NCBI GenBank assembly: GCA_020056155.1
Contig: JAGVII010000196.1
Location: 1 to 5,306, forward strand
DNA: 5,306 nt
Direction of reading: 5' to 3'
Source: Afipia sp.
GTDB taxonomy: Bacteria > Pseudomonadota > Alphaproteobacteria > Rhizobiales > Xanthobacteraceae
Part shown: in pieces, positions 1-4,829 of the stretch
Layout of the letters: the number at the start of each line of letters is the position of its first letter
Numbering within the stretch: the stretch's first letter is position 1
Program-made: the position numbers and the translations under genes
Notes under the pieces: generated by a model
The model's database searches: none
The model's input: the letters and a program-made list of their open reading frames with translations, nothing else
Told to the model about the DNA's origin: nothing

Positions 1-91
1 CACGGCCTTCGAACACCGCCGCGGCCACCGCATCCCGCCCCGCGTATCGTGACGATCGCGAAACGCCCCTCATGACGGGGCAGGACGAGAA
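1..91. other. GC-rich left flank, no supported gene
   Basis: This stretch lies outside the insertion element and is much richer in G and C than the sequence to its right. A minus-strand frame opens at ATG 73-71 and runs off the window edge, and a plus-strand frame from position 3 is also open to the element boundary. Neither has a convincing ribosome binding site, and high GC alone keeps such short frames open. A small inverted repeat (GCCCC, 7-nt loop, GGGGC) lies at about 65-81 without a T tract, so it is not a convincing terminator. It could be the broken end of a host gene or an intergenic repeat. Confidence 0.4.
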
Positions 92-124
92 GGAATATAG
101 TCCCAACTATATACTTGCAACCAC
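92..124 (+). repeat. Left terminal inverted repeat of the element
   Basis: Reading inward from the left end, the repeat begins GGAATATAGTCCCAACTATA and continues to ...ACTTGCAACCAC. Compared with the right end read inward, 28 of 33 positions agree; mismatches are at repeat positions 4, 9, 16, 27 and 28. The AT-rich tip (GGA.TATA.TCCCAA.TATATACTTG) contrasts with the GC-rich flank and marks the boundary sharply. The stretch between this repeat and the stop codon at 162-164 is only 37 nt, so the 160-aa gene ends almost at the element end. Confidence 0.92.
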
Positions 125-161
125 AAGAAAAGAGTCCTAGAACGTGGCAGACAGGCCGGCG

Positions 162-644
162 CTAGCAACTCACCCCAAGAGCCTTGAGGACGGCGTAAAG
201 CTCGTCACTCACGGCTTCGATCTCGCTAAAAAGATCATTGAGATCAGGAGCCGTAACAAGCTCCTCCCTGACGATCTCGGAGCGATCCATCTTGATCGTC
301 TGTACGCAGGCCGTCCCCGACTCGGAGCCGGGGGTCCAAATGCCGTGGACGTAAGCGTTTCGCTCACCGCGTGCGGTGTCGATTCGATCAAATAGGATTT
401 TGAGGTTATCGCGAGTGTTCTGATTGGTGAAACGGTCTTGGACAAGGATTTTCACCCACTTCATTTGCGTCCCGCTCGCAATATCCTGATTCAAGACGTA
501 CATTGAACCTGGGTCTGCTTTGAGCAGGAAGGATAGAAACTCAGCTATCAGGGCTTCAACGCGGGACCACGCGATTACGATATCGCCTAGAGCAAGGCGC
601 ATATCTCGATGTAGTTCAAACTTGATGCTCTCAGAGGAACCCAT
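162..644 (-). CDS. Passenger gene: helical protein with RNxxxH (HEPN-like) motif, function unknown
   Basis: The 160-residue product has no signal peptide or membrane segment and looks almost entirely alpha-helical. Residues 95-100 read R-N-A-Y-V-H, followed by G-I-W. R-polar-x3-H is the catalytic signature of HEPN-superfamily ribonucleases, in which it sits at the start of a late helix after long N-terminal helices; here helices around 15-42 and 60-92 precede it, which fits. The order 'W..VE.L' (26-32) then 'RN.xxHG.W' is common in small HEPN-like hypothetical proteins. The start ATG at 644-642 has GAGGA seven bases upstream (RC of 652-656), and it overlaps the start of the divergent 54-aa gene. 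RNase activity is inference: the motif is short, and some HEPN proteins are inactive or only bind RNA. Confidence 0.75.
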   Translation of the reverse strand: MGSSESIKFELHRDMRLALGDIVIAWSRVEALIAEFLSFLLKADPGSMYVLNQDIASGTQMKWVKILVQDRFTNQNTRDNLKILFDRIDTARGERNAYVHGIWTPGSESGTACVQTIKMDRSEIVREELVTAPDLNDLFSEIEAVSDELYAVLKALGVSC

Positions 645-807
645 GTCAAAATCCTCAAAAGATGTTTTCAGTGAAAAGGAAACAAAGCAGCGTTTCGACG
701 CGATGCTAAAGGGCGCGCTTAAGTCGCCGCCAAAGCCGTTGAAGGATATTCCGAAGACAGCGACTGCAAAACGCAGGGCGCTGAAGAAAAAGAAGGGCGC
801 GTTATGA
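643..807 (+). CDS. Passenger gene: 54-aa lysine-rich small protein, function unknown
   Basis: The product starts MSKSSKDVFSEKETKQRF and ends in a strongly basic tail (AKRRALKKKKGAL). The central part, roughly residues 14-36, reads ETKQRFDAMLKGALKSPPKP and resembles small rhizobial hypothetical proteins with an 'ET..RF.A.L.GAL..PPKP' core; I know no function for them. The chosen ATG at 643 is preceded by AGAGGA at 633-638, four bases before the start, and is preferred over upstream in-frame ATGs, which would read antisense through the 160-aa gene. The start overlaps that gene's start on the opposite strand, and the TGA stop overlaps the TAA of the convergent 75-aa gene. A nucleic-acid-binding or antitoxin-like role is possible from charge and position only. 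Confidence 0.72.
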   Translation: MSKSSKDVFSEKETKQRFDAMLKGALKSPPKPLKDIPKTATAKRRALKKKKGAL

Positions 808-1029
808 GCGAGCTTTCAATTCTGCCGCCAGCCCAGCCCGAGAAAGCTGGGCTGAGAGAGCCAGCGCAGTTTTGCCGGTCATTTGCACCATCATTGGAAC
901 GGGACTTGGCCCGTGCCCGTCTATCAGTCCGTAAAGAGTCATCAATACGGTTTCATCTAAGGCATCTGCTTGCGCGTTTTGGAGCAACGGCAATTGAAAT
1001 GGCGGTTCGCCTACAAAAGTAACGGCCAT
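802..1029 (-). CDS. Passenger gene: 75-aa hypothetical protein
   Basis: The product begins MAVTFVGEPPFQLPLLQN, has a middle 'LYGLIDGHGPSPVP' and ends with a predicted amphipathic helix (about residues 50-70, MTGKTALALSAQLSRAGLAA). No catalytic motif or membrane segment is visible and I do not recognise the family. The ATG at 1029-1027 has a purine-rich GGGGGA about six bases upstream, inside a 7-bp inverted repeat. It lies downstream of the transposase on the same strand, 123 nt after its stop, and may share its transcript. The opposite strand carries a 72-codon frame (804-1022) that overlaps the 54-aa gene by ATGA; I prefer the minus strand because its product looks like a folded protein whereas the other is arginine-rich and featureless. 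Confidence 0.6.
   Translation of the reverse strand: MAVTFVGEPPFQLPLLQNAQADALDETVLMTLYGLIDGHGPSPVPMMVQMTGKTALALSAQLSRAGLAAELKARS
829..854 (+). terminator. 9-bp stem-loop just downstream of the 54-aa gene
   Basis: CAGCCCAGC (829-837) and GCTGGGCTG (846-854) form a perfect 9-bp GC-rich stem with an 8-nt loop, starting 22 nt after the TGA of the plus-strand 54-aa gene. There is no T tract on the plus strand, so a classic intrinsic terminator is not supported; it may stabilise the 3' end of that mRNA or act with Rho. It lies inside the 3' part of the convergent 75-aa gene, so it could also be a by-product of that coding sequence. Confidence 0.35.
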
Positions 1030-1031
1030 AA

Positions 1032-1055
1032 TCTGTCCCCCGCAAAGAGGACAGA
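1032..1055 (-). promoter_or_regulatory. Inverted repeat flanking the ribosome binding site of the 75-aa gene
   Basis: On the minus strand TCTGTCC (1055-1049) and GGACAGA (1038-1032) form a 7-bp stem with a 10-nt loop, ending two bases before the ATG at 1029. The purine-rich GGGGGA that would serve as ribosome binding site straddles loop and stem, so folding could restrict initiation. Translational control is inference; the repeat itself is exact. Confidence 0.4.
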
Positions 1056-1152
1056 CTAGCGTGTTCGCCAGTATTTGACGAATCGTGGTTTGGGCTTGGG
1101 CAGCTTCGAGCGCCAGCGCAGGAAGCGCCCAGCCTTCTTGGAAAAGTCAGGC

Positions 1153-2097
1153 TCAGTTAGCTTGACGATACGTCAGACGCTTGCCAGCCGCACCCTTGAT
1201 GGCAAGGTCCGCGCGTTCCCCGTCGTTGAAGCCCAGCTTCACGCGGTGATTGAAGCGGAAATCGTATTCTGAAAGATAGCGATACAGATGCTTCTCTGCA
1301 CAATGCTGATAAACGCCACGCATGCCGCGCTTGAAGATTGAGAAGTAACCTTCAACGGTGTTGGTGGTCACGTCGCCGCGAGCGTACTCCTTCGCGGAAT
1401 GATTGATAGTTTCGTGCATGGCGAAGTTAGCGCCTACCTTGGTGTAGAGGCGGCTTTCATCGGTATGCAGCCGCGTCTCGCGGTGAATGTTCTCGTTGAC
1501 GATGCCCGCAACGGTGTTGGCGTCAGCAACAGCAACGTGGAATGAGCGTACTGAGCCACCACGTTCAACGAGCGATACGATAGCGCGCTTATTGGACGGG
1601 CCAGTGCGGCCAGACTTGGTGAATGGACGGCCAGAAGTTGTGGTCTTGCGAACCTTATCCTTGGCGATTGGTCCGAAGTAAGTTTCGTCAGCTTCAACGA
1701 TTGAGCCTTCGCCGCCCATTGGCGAGACAATGCCACCATTGCGCATTGCTTCGCGGATGCGGTGCGACAGGAACCAAGCGGTCTTATAGGTCACGCCAAG
1801 AGCGCGGTGCAGTTGATGGCTGGACACGCCCTTCTTGGACGAGGCCATGAGGTAGAACGCCTGAAGCCAGATGTGCAGCTTGATATGGCTGCTTTCCATC
1901 ACGCTCTTGGTGGTCACGCTGAAGTCCTTACGGCACTCCCTAGAGGAACAGCGATAGACGCCAGCCTTCTTGGTGGCGAAAGACGAATTGACCGTTCCGC
2001 AATGTGGGCACACGCGCTCACCGCCCCAGCGCAGGGCTTCGAGGTAGGCGCGGGCCGCTTCTGGCGTCTGAAAGTGCGGGGCGTTGAACTGAGACAT
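1153..2097 (-). CDS. IS1595-family (ISXO2-like) transposase
   Basis: The enzyme would recognise the 33-bp terminal repeats and catalyse transposition of the element. With the ATG at 2097 it has 314 residues. An N-terminal zinc ribbon is visible as C30-P-H-C33 and C50-x4-C55, followed by a helical DNA-binding region (about 70-120, containing LHRALGVTYKTAWFLSHRIR). The DDE-type core has D137 in EADETYFG, D213 in LHTDESRLY and N246/E249 in TTNTVEGYFSIFKRG; the conserved tail HLYRYLSEYDFRFNHR follows. All expected motifs are present without internal stops, so it looks functional. A TTG start nine bases upstream (2106) is an alternative. Transcription probably starts from a promoter overlapping the right terminal repeat. 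After the TGA, another frame stays open for 33 codons with coding-like content, so the C-terminus may have been shortened by a one-base change. Confidence 0.95.
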   Translation of the reverse strand: MSQFNAPHFQTPEAARAYLEALRWGGERVCPHCGTVNSSFATKKAGVYRCSSRECRKDFSVTTKSVMESSHIKLHIWLQAFYLMASSKKGVSSHQLHRALGVTYKTAWFLSHRIREAMRNGGIVSPMGGEGSIVEADETYFGPIAKDKVRKTTTSGRPFTKSGRTGPSNKRAIVSLVERGGSVRSFHVAVADANTVAGIVNENIHRETRLHTDESRLYTKVGANFAMHETINHSAKEYARGDVTTNTVEGYFSIFKRGMRGVYQHCAEKHLYRYLSEYDFRFNHRVKLGFNDGERADLAIKGAAGKRLTYRQAN

Positions 2098-2123
2098 TGG
2101 GGCCAATCCGGTTTTGATGGCCC

Positions 2124-2152
2124 TTTCTAGGATTCTAGCCCTGTGGTGTCAA
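2124..2152 (-). promoter_or_regulatory. Likely transposase promoter, -35 inside the right terminal repeat
   Basis: On the minus strand a perfect TTGACA (complement of 2147-2152) is followed after 17 bases by TAGAAA (complement of 2124-2129), which matches TATAAT at four of six positions. It points at the transposase start about 27 nt further on. A -35 box inside the terminal repeat is a common arrangement in insertion elements and couples transcription with transposase binding. The -10 assignment is weaker than the -35. Confidence 0.5.
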
Positions 2153-2175
2153 GTATATAATTGGGAATATAGTCC
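2143..2175 (-). repeat. Right terminal inverted repeat of the element
   Basis: Read inward on the minus strand the repeat begins GGACTATATTCCCAATTATA and ends ...ACTTGACACCAC. It matches the left repeat at 28 of 33 positions. It also contains the -35 hexamer TTGACA of the likely transposase promoter; the left copy has TTGCAA at the same place, so only this end looks like a promoter. Confidence 0.92.
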
Positions 2176-2189
2176 TATTGTGAGAGATG

Positions 2190-4649
2190 TCAAGTGCGAA
2201 GCAGGGGATTCGCCGACGAGCTTGGCGTGACTTGGCTTTCAATAAAGAACGCCATTGGAATGCTAGGCAAATGAGTTTCGGAACTCGACATCAGCAGCAG
2301 CCGATTGACGGTGTTGTCCTGAATTCCTCCGGAAGGAAAGACACAAGAAATTCGAGCCTTTTCCATAGTAACGCGTGCCCTTCTTATCGCAGTTTGAATG
2401 GGCGCGTGTGTCTTGGCAAAGCGGCTGTTCAATTGCGCTTCCCGATTCGGCTTTGACCCGCGATCAGTCATGTTTGAAAGATATTTGAATGTATCCCGAA
2501 ATAGGGCCGGATAAGCGTCGAATGTCTTGTCTAAAGCAAACGTCGCAATATCCATGACGTTCTGCGGGAAGGAAAACTCAGAACGAGCGATTTCGCGCGC
2601 TAGAGTAGCAAGACGCCGGTGTGGTTCGCTGTTTCCTCGGCGACAGGCTTTCGTTATTTCGGCCCAACGAAAAGCGCTGTCCGTGATGATATAAGACCCC
2701 GTCGCCTGAGCTAGATACATCGTCATTTCGAAATTCGGCGCGAGTTTCATCATATTTAACTGCCCACCCGCTTTGCCACCGCTCAACGAATCTTCCTGCA
2801 AAACTGCTAATGGGTCGCTCTCCTTCAGCCGCTCCATGTAGTTCAAAGTTTGCTCCTGCTTCGTCAAGTCTATGTTTGGAAAAGCTCGTAGCAGTTGGGA
2901 GCGCAGCACCTCGCGTGGCAACGACATAATGCTGCGTTGGGTGTCCTGTTTCATCAGTTGTTCAATGTGAACTTCTGTTTGCCGATCTATACGCATTCCC
3001 GCTGAACGAGACGTTGCCATATGCAACATTTGATCGCGCAAATGGACATCGAAACCGCAAGGATCGGGGACAAGATTTACCAGACCGAGTTCGACCAACG
3101 GCATAACTGTTAGGAAGAAAAGAACGGCCTTGAGAAATTCTTGACGGTAGGTTTTTGGATTTTCTACCGGGCTGTATTCTTTTTTTAGCGCTCCGGCATG
3201 GACGAAAGGGTGTTCGATAATCAACTCACCAAAGTAAAGAGACGCTCCGAGTGCAAACTCGGTGATAGCCTCGGGATGAATGGATCCCGTGTAAACCGCG
3301 CGAGCGATCCCGTCAGGCTTTGGCAGCATCTGGAGCAAATCGGTTTCGAGCGGCCATAAACCCTCGTAAAGGCGATAGATCGTGCTGATCTGCTCATCAT
3401 TTAGATCGCGCCGGACTTGGGTCCAATCTTTTCCTTGTCCTAGCCTTAGGACATTTACGATTCCGCTTTTTAACATGATATTTCGTTCGCGTACGCTCCG
3501 CTCATTCCATGTCGGTCGCAACGCGACGGGCTTAGGCATACAGCATGCCTTGAATATCCGTCCGTATCCGCAACCACATACATCTCCGGGTCGCAGCGGT
3601 TTAATCGGAAGATCTTTCTTCAAGAAGTCACGTTGCTTTTCAGTTCTCCCGAACTCATCCTGATAGTGGACATGCCCACTTTCGAATTTTGCAAACATCT
3701 CTCCGCCGAAATTCCAAAGATTGTCCTTGGGCGGCAAGAAAGTCTTGCGCAACTCACTCCAAGGCTCGGAAACGGCTTTTTCTGGAAAGAGCCATTCTTT
3801 GCGGCCCGCGGCGATATAGCGGCAGGCACGCGCTTTCAAGACGTAGTTGACGCGTGCGACTTCTTGGCTCGTAAACTTTCTAGTCCGTATGAACGCGTCG
3901 GTTCTTACCATCGAATTCCGGTAATTGCGGGCGAAGGTTCGCTTTTCAAGCGGGCTCGATGATGGATCGCGTGCATACTCTAGATTTGTAAGTATCAGGC
4001 AAAAATTCTGGTTAAGTGGAAAGAGCGTCTGCGACGCCTTCGAGGCGATCTTTGGATCGTTCGGATAGGCGCATACTACATCGCTGGGCGCTGCGGCGTA
4101 ATTGTAGAGTGTGACCGGGTGATCGCTAATAATGAATTTTACATCAGCGTCTTCGGCAGAGACGATCTCGCGCACTCCTTCGGTCCAAATCGTGCAGTGC
4201 ATCATACGAATGCCTTGCATCTCGAACATTAACTCGTTTTGGGCGAGTGTGGGGTACTGGGTTTTGAGCCAGTCCAATCCCTTAGGCGTGCGTATTTTTT
4301 GGATGTCGATGTACTCGAATAGGGTTTGAAAATGGCGGTGCCATTCGCCGACATCGAGACCGGAAAACGCTCGAATGGCATTTGACCCACGAGCATCGAT
4401 GTTGCCAAATAAGCGACGTTCAATTTCGTCGTTGATAGATGTTCCAAAGAAGGTGGAATACAAGTCGAGTTGCCGAAAGGCCCGCGAGGTGGGCGCGTCG
4501 AACAAGGCTCTTTCGGTAATTATGCGGCCGTCATTAAGCACCTTTTGAGGCGGCTTCATATCGAGATAGTCAAGCGTATTACGGCCTGTTTCGAAAAATC
4601 CTTCTTGGTACCATTGCGGCACATAGTGATTGTTTCGGGTCTTAGACAT
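2190..4649 (-). CDS. DUF4238-like protein with central SEC-C zinc motif, function unknown
   Basis: Using the ATG at 4649 (a GTG just before it is possible) the product has 819 residues. The N-terminus NNHYVPQWYQEGF matches the HYVPQ.Y...F opening typical of DUF4238, and later segments FIISDHPVTLYN and LFPLNQNFCLIL fit the same family, so about residues 1-300 are assigned to it. Residues 358-370 (C-G-C-G-Y-G-R-I-F-K-A-C-C) are a good SEC-C motif, CxCx8CC, which binds zinc in SecA tails and many unrelated proteins. The last 450 residues are not recognised; they include the phrase SYIITDSAFRW, which echoes the N-terminal FIISDHPV. There is no signal peptide or clear membrane segment. GC content (43-47% in two sampled lines) is far below that of the SDR neighbour, suggesting transfer. 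No strong ribosome binding site is seen. The stop lies only 14 bp from the insertion element. No function should be inferred beyond an accessory cytoplasmic zinc-binding protein. Confidence 0.85.
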   Translation of the reverse strand: MSKTRNNHYVPQWYQEGFFETGRNTLDYLDMKPPQKVLNDGRIITERALFDAPTSRAFRQLDLYSTFFGTSINDEIERRLFGNIDARGSNAIRAFSGLDVGEWHRHFQTLFEYIDIQKIRTPKGLDWLKTQYPTLAQNELMFEMQGIRMMHCTIWTEGVREIVSAEDADVKFIISDHPVTLYNYAAAPSDVVCAYPNDPKIASKASQTLFPLNQNFCLILTNLEYARDPSSSPLEKRTFARNYRNSMVRTDAFIRTRKFTSQEVARVNYVLKARACRYIAAGRKEWLFPEKAVSEPWSELRKTFLPPKDNLWNFGGEMFAKFESGHVHYQDEFGRTEKQRDFLKKDLPIKPLRPGDVCGCGYGRIFKACCMPKPVALRPTWNERSVRERNIMLKSGIVNVLRLGQGKDWTQVRRDLNDEQISTIYRLYEGLWPLETDLLQMLPKPDGIARAVYTGSIHPEAITEFALGASLYFGELIIEHPFVHAGALKKEYSPVENPKTYRQEFLKAVLFFLTVMPLVELGLVNLVPDPCGFDVHLRDQMLHMATSRSAGMRIDRQTEVHIEQLMKQDTQRSIMSLPREVLRSQLLRAFPNIDLTKQEQTLNYMERLKESDPLAVLQEDSLSGGKAGGQLNMMKLAPNFEMTMYLAQATGSYIITDSAFRWAEITKACRRGNSEPHRRLATLAREIARSEFSFPQNVMDIATFALDKTFDAYPALFRDTFKYLSNMTDRGSKPNREAQLNSRFAKTHAPIQTAIRRARVTMEKARISCVFPSGGIQDNTVNRLLLMSSSETHLPSIPMAFFIESQVTPSSSANPLLRT

Positions 4650-4685
4650 CACTGCAGGTTATGCGATATCGCTGCGGTTTTCCTA

Positions 4686-4703
4686 GGATACCTTGCGGTA
4701 TCC
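4686..4703. repeat. Perfect 7-bp stem-loop upstream of the DUF4238-like gene
   Basis: GGATACC and GGTATCC are exact complements separated by TTGC. On the minus strand it comes directly after the T tract of the SDR terminator and about 37 nt before the DUF4238-like start. It may belong to a tandem terminator, or to the leader or an operator of the downstream gene; the sequence does not decide. Confidence 0.5.
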
Positions 4704-4704
4704 C

Positions 4705-4729
4705 AAAAAAACCCGGCATCGCTGCCGGG
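4705..4729 (-). terminator. Intrinsic terminator of the SDR gene
   Basis: Read on the minus strand, CCCGGCAGCGATGCCGGG forms a 7-bp perfect stem with a 4-nt loop and is followed at once by seven T residues (complement of 4705-4711). This is a textbook rho-independent terminator, 100 nt after the SDR stop codon, and would insulate the DUF4238-like gene from SDR transcription. Confidence 0.85.
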
Positions 4730-4755
4730 GGTTGTCTTTCGTAGTCCTCAGCGAG

Positions 4756-4802
4756 ATTCCGGGTCTGCGATGCACCGCTTCGCGCTGCATCGCGCCCGGA
4801 AT
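4756..4802. repeat. Palindromic intergenic repeat (ATTCCGGG...CCCGGAAT)
   Basis: The outer arms ATTCCGGG (4756-4763) and CCCGGAAT (4795-4802) are exact complements, and an inner pair, TGCGATGCA (4766-4774) with TGCATCGC (4786-4793), extends the stem around a short GC-rich loop. Palindromic units with this same ATTCCGGG...CCCGGAAT frame are very common between genes in Bradyrhizobium and relatives, from general familiarity rather than a search. It probably is a REP-like unit of the host backbone. Confidence 0.65.
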
Positions 4803-4829
4803 GACGTGACTTTTTAAAAGTCAGCCCCT

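Larger units (their letters stand above)
92..2175 (-). mobile_element. IS1595-superfamily (ISXO2-like) insertion element with three passenger genes
   Basis: The element is defined by 33-bp terminal inverted repeats at 92-124 and 2143-2175 and by a transposase reading inward from the right end. Its 2084 bp exceed what a roughly 950-bp transposase gene needs; the extra kilobase holds three small genes (160-aa, 54-aa and 75-aa products) packed from 162 to 1029. Known IS1595-superfamily groups, including groups first described from Nitrobacter, include members with passenger genes and normally make 8-bp target duplications. Here the flanking octamers are GACGAGAA (84-91) on the left and TATTGTGA (2176-2183) on the right, which do not match. 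The boundaries are therefore set by the repeats alone. The exact family subgroup is inference. Confidence 0.88.
4653..4829. other. Hairpin-rich spacer between the DUF4238-like gene and the SDR gene
   Basis: This 177-bp spacer contains no gene. From left to right it holds a 10-bp perfect palindrome GCGATATCGC (4663-4672), a 7-bp hairpin GGATACC-TTGC-GGTATCC (4686-4703), the intrinsic terminator of the SDR gene, a long palindromic repeat and the 15-bp palindrome GACTTTTTAAAAGTC (4808-4822) eight bases after the SDR stop. I see no convincing -35/-10 pair for the DUF4238-like gene here. The drop in GC from right to left places the edge of acquired DNA somewhere near 4650-4705. Confidence 0.6.

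Noticed and set aside
1..73. Minus-strand frame starting at ATG 73-71 and leaving the window, as a partial gene
   Set aside because: There is no ribosome binding site upstream, only 24 codons are visible, no motif is recognised, and GC-rich DNA keeps several frames open here.
65..81. GCCCC/GGGGC inverted repeat as a terminator
   Set aside because: The stem is only 5 bp and no T tract follows on either strand.
520..642. Upstream extension of the 54-aa gene to an ATG at 520
   Set aside because: The added residues are antisense to the HEPN-motif gene, are low in protein character, and the ATG at 643 has a clear AGAGGA upstream.
804..1022. Plus-strand 72-codon frame overlapping the 54-aa gene by ATGA
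   Set aside because: The ATGA overlap is attractive for translational coupling, but the product is arginine-rich and featureless, and the opposite strand encodes a more protein-like sequence with its own start and ribosome binding site. It stays a second choice.
1762..2130. Plus-strand 122-codon frame across the transposase
   Set aside because: It is antisense to the zinc ribbon and N-terminal region of a well-supported transposase and has no recognisable motifs.
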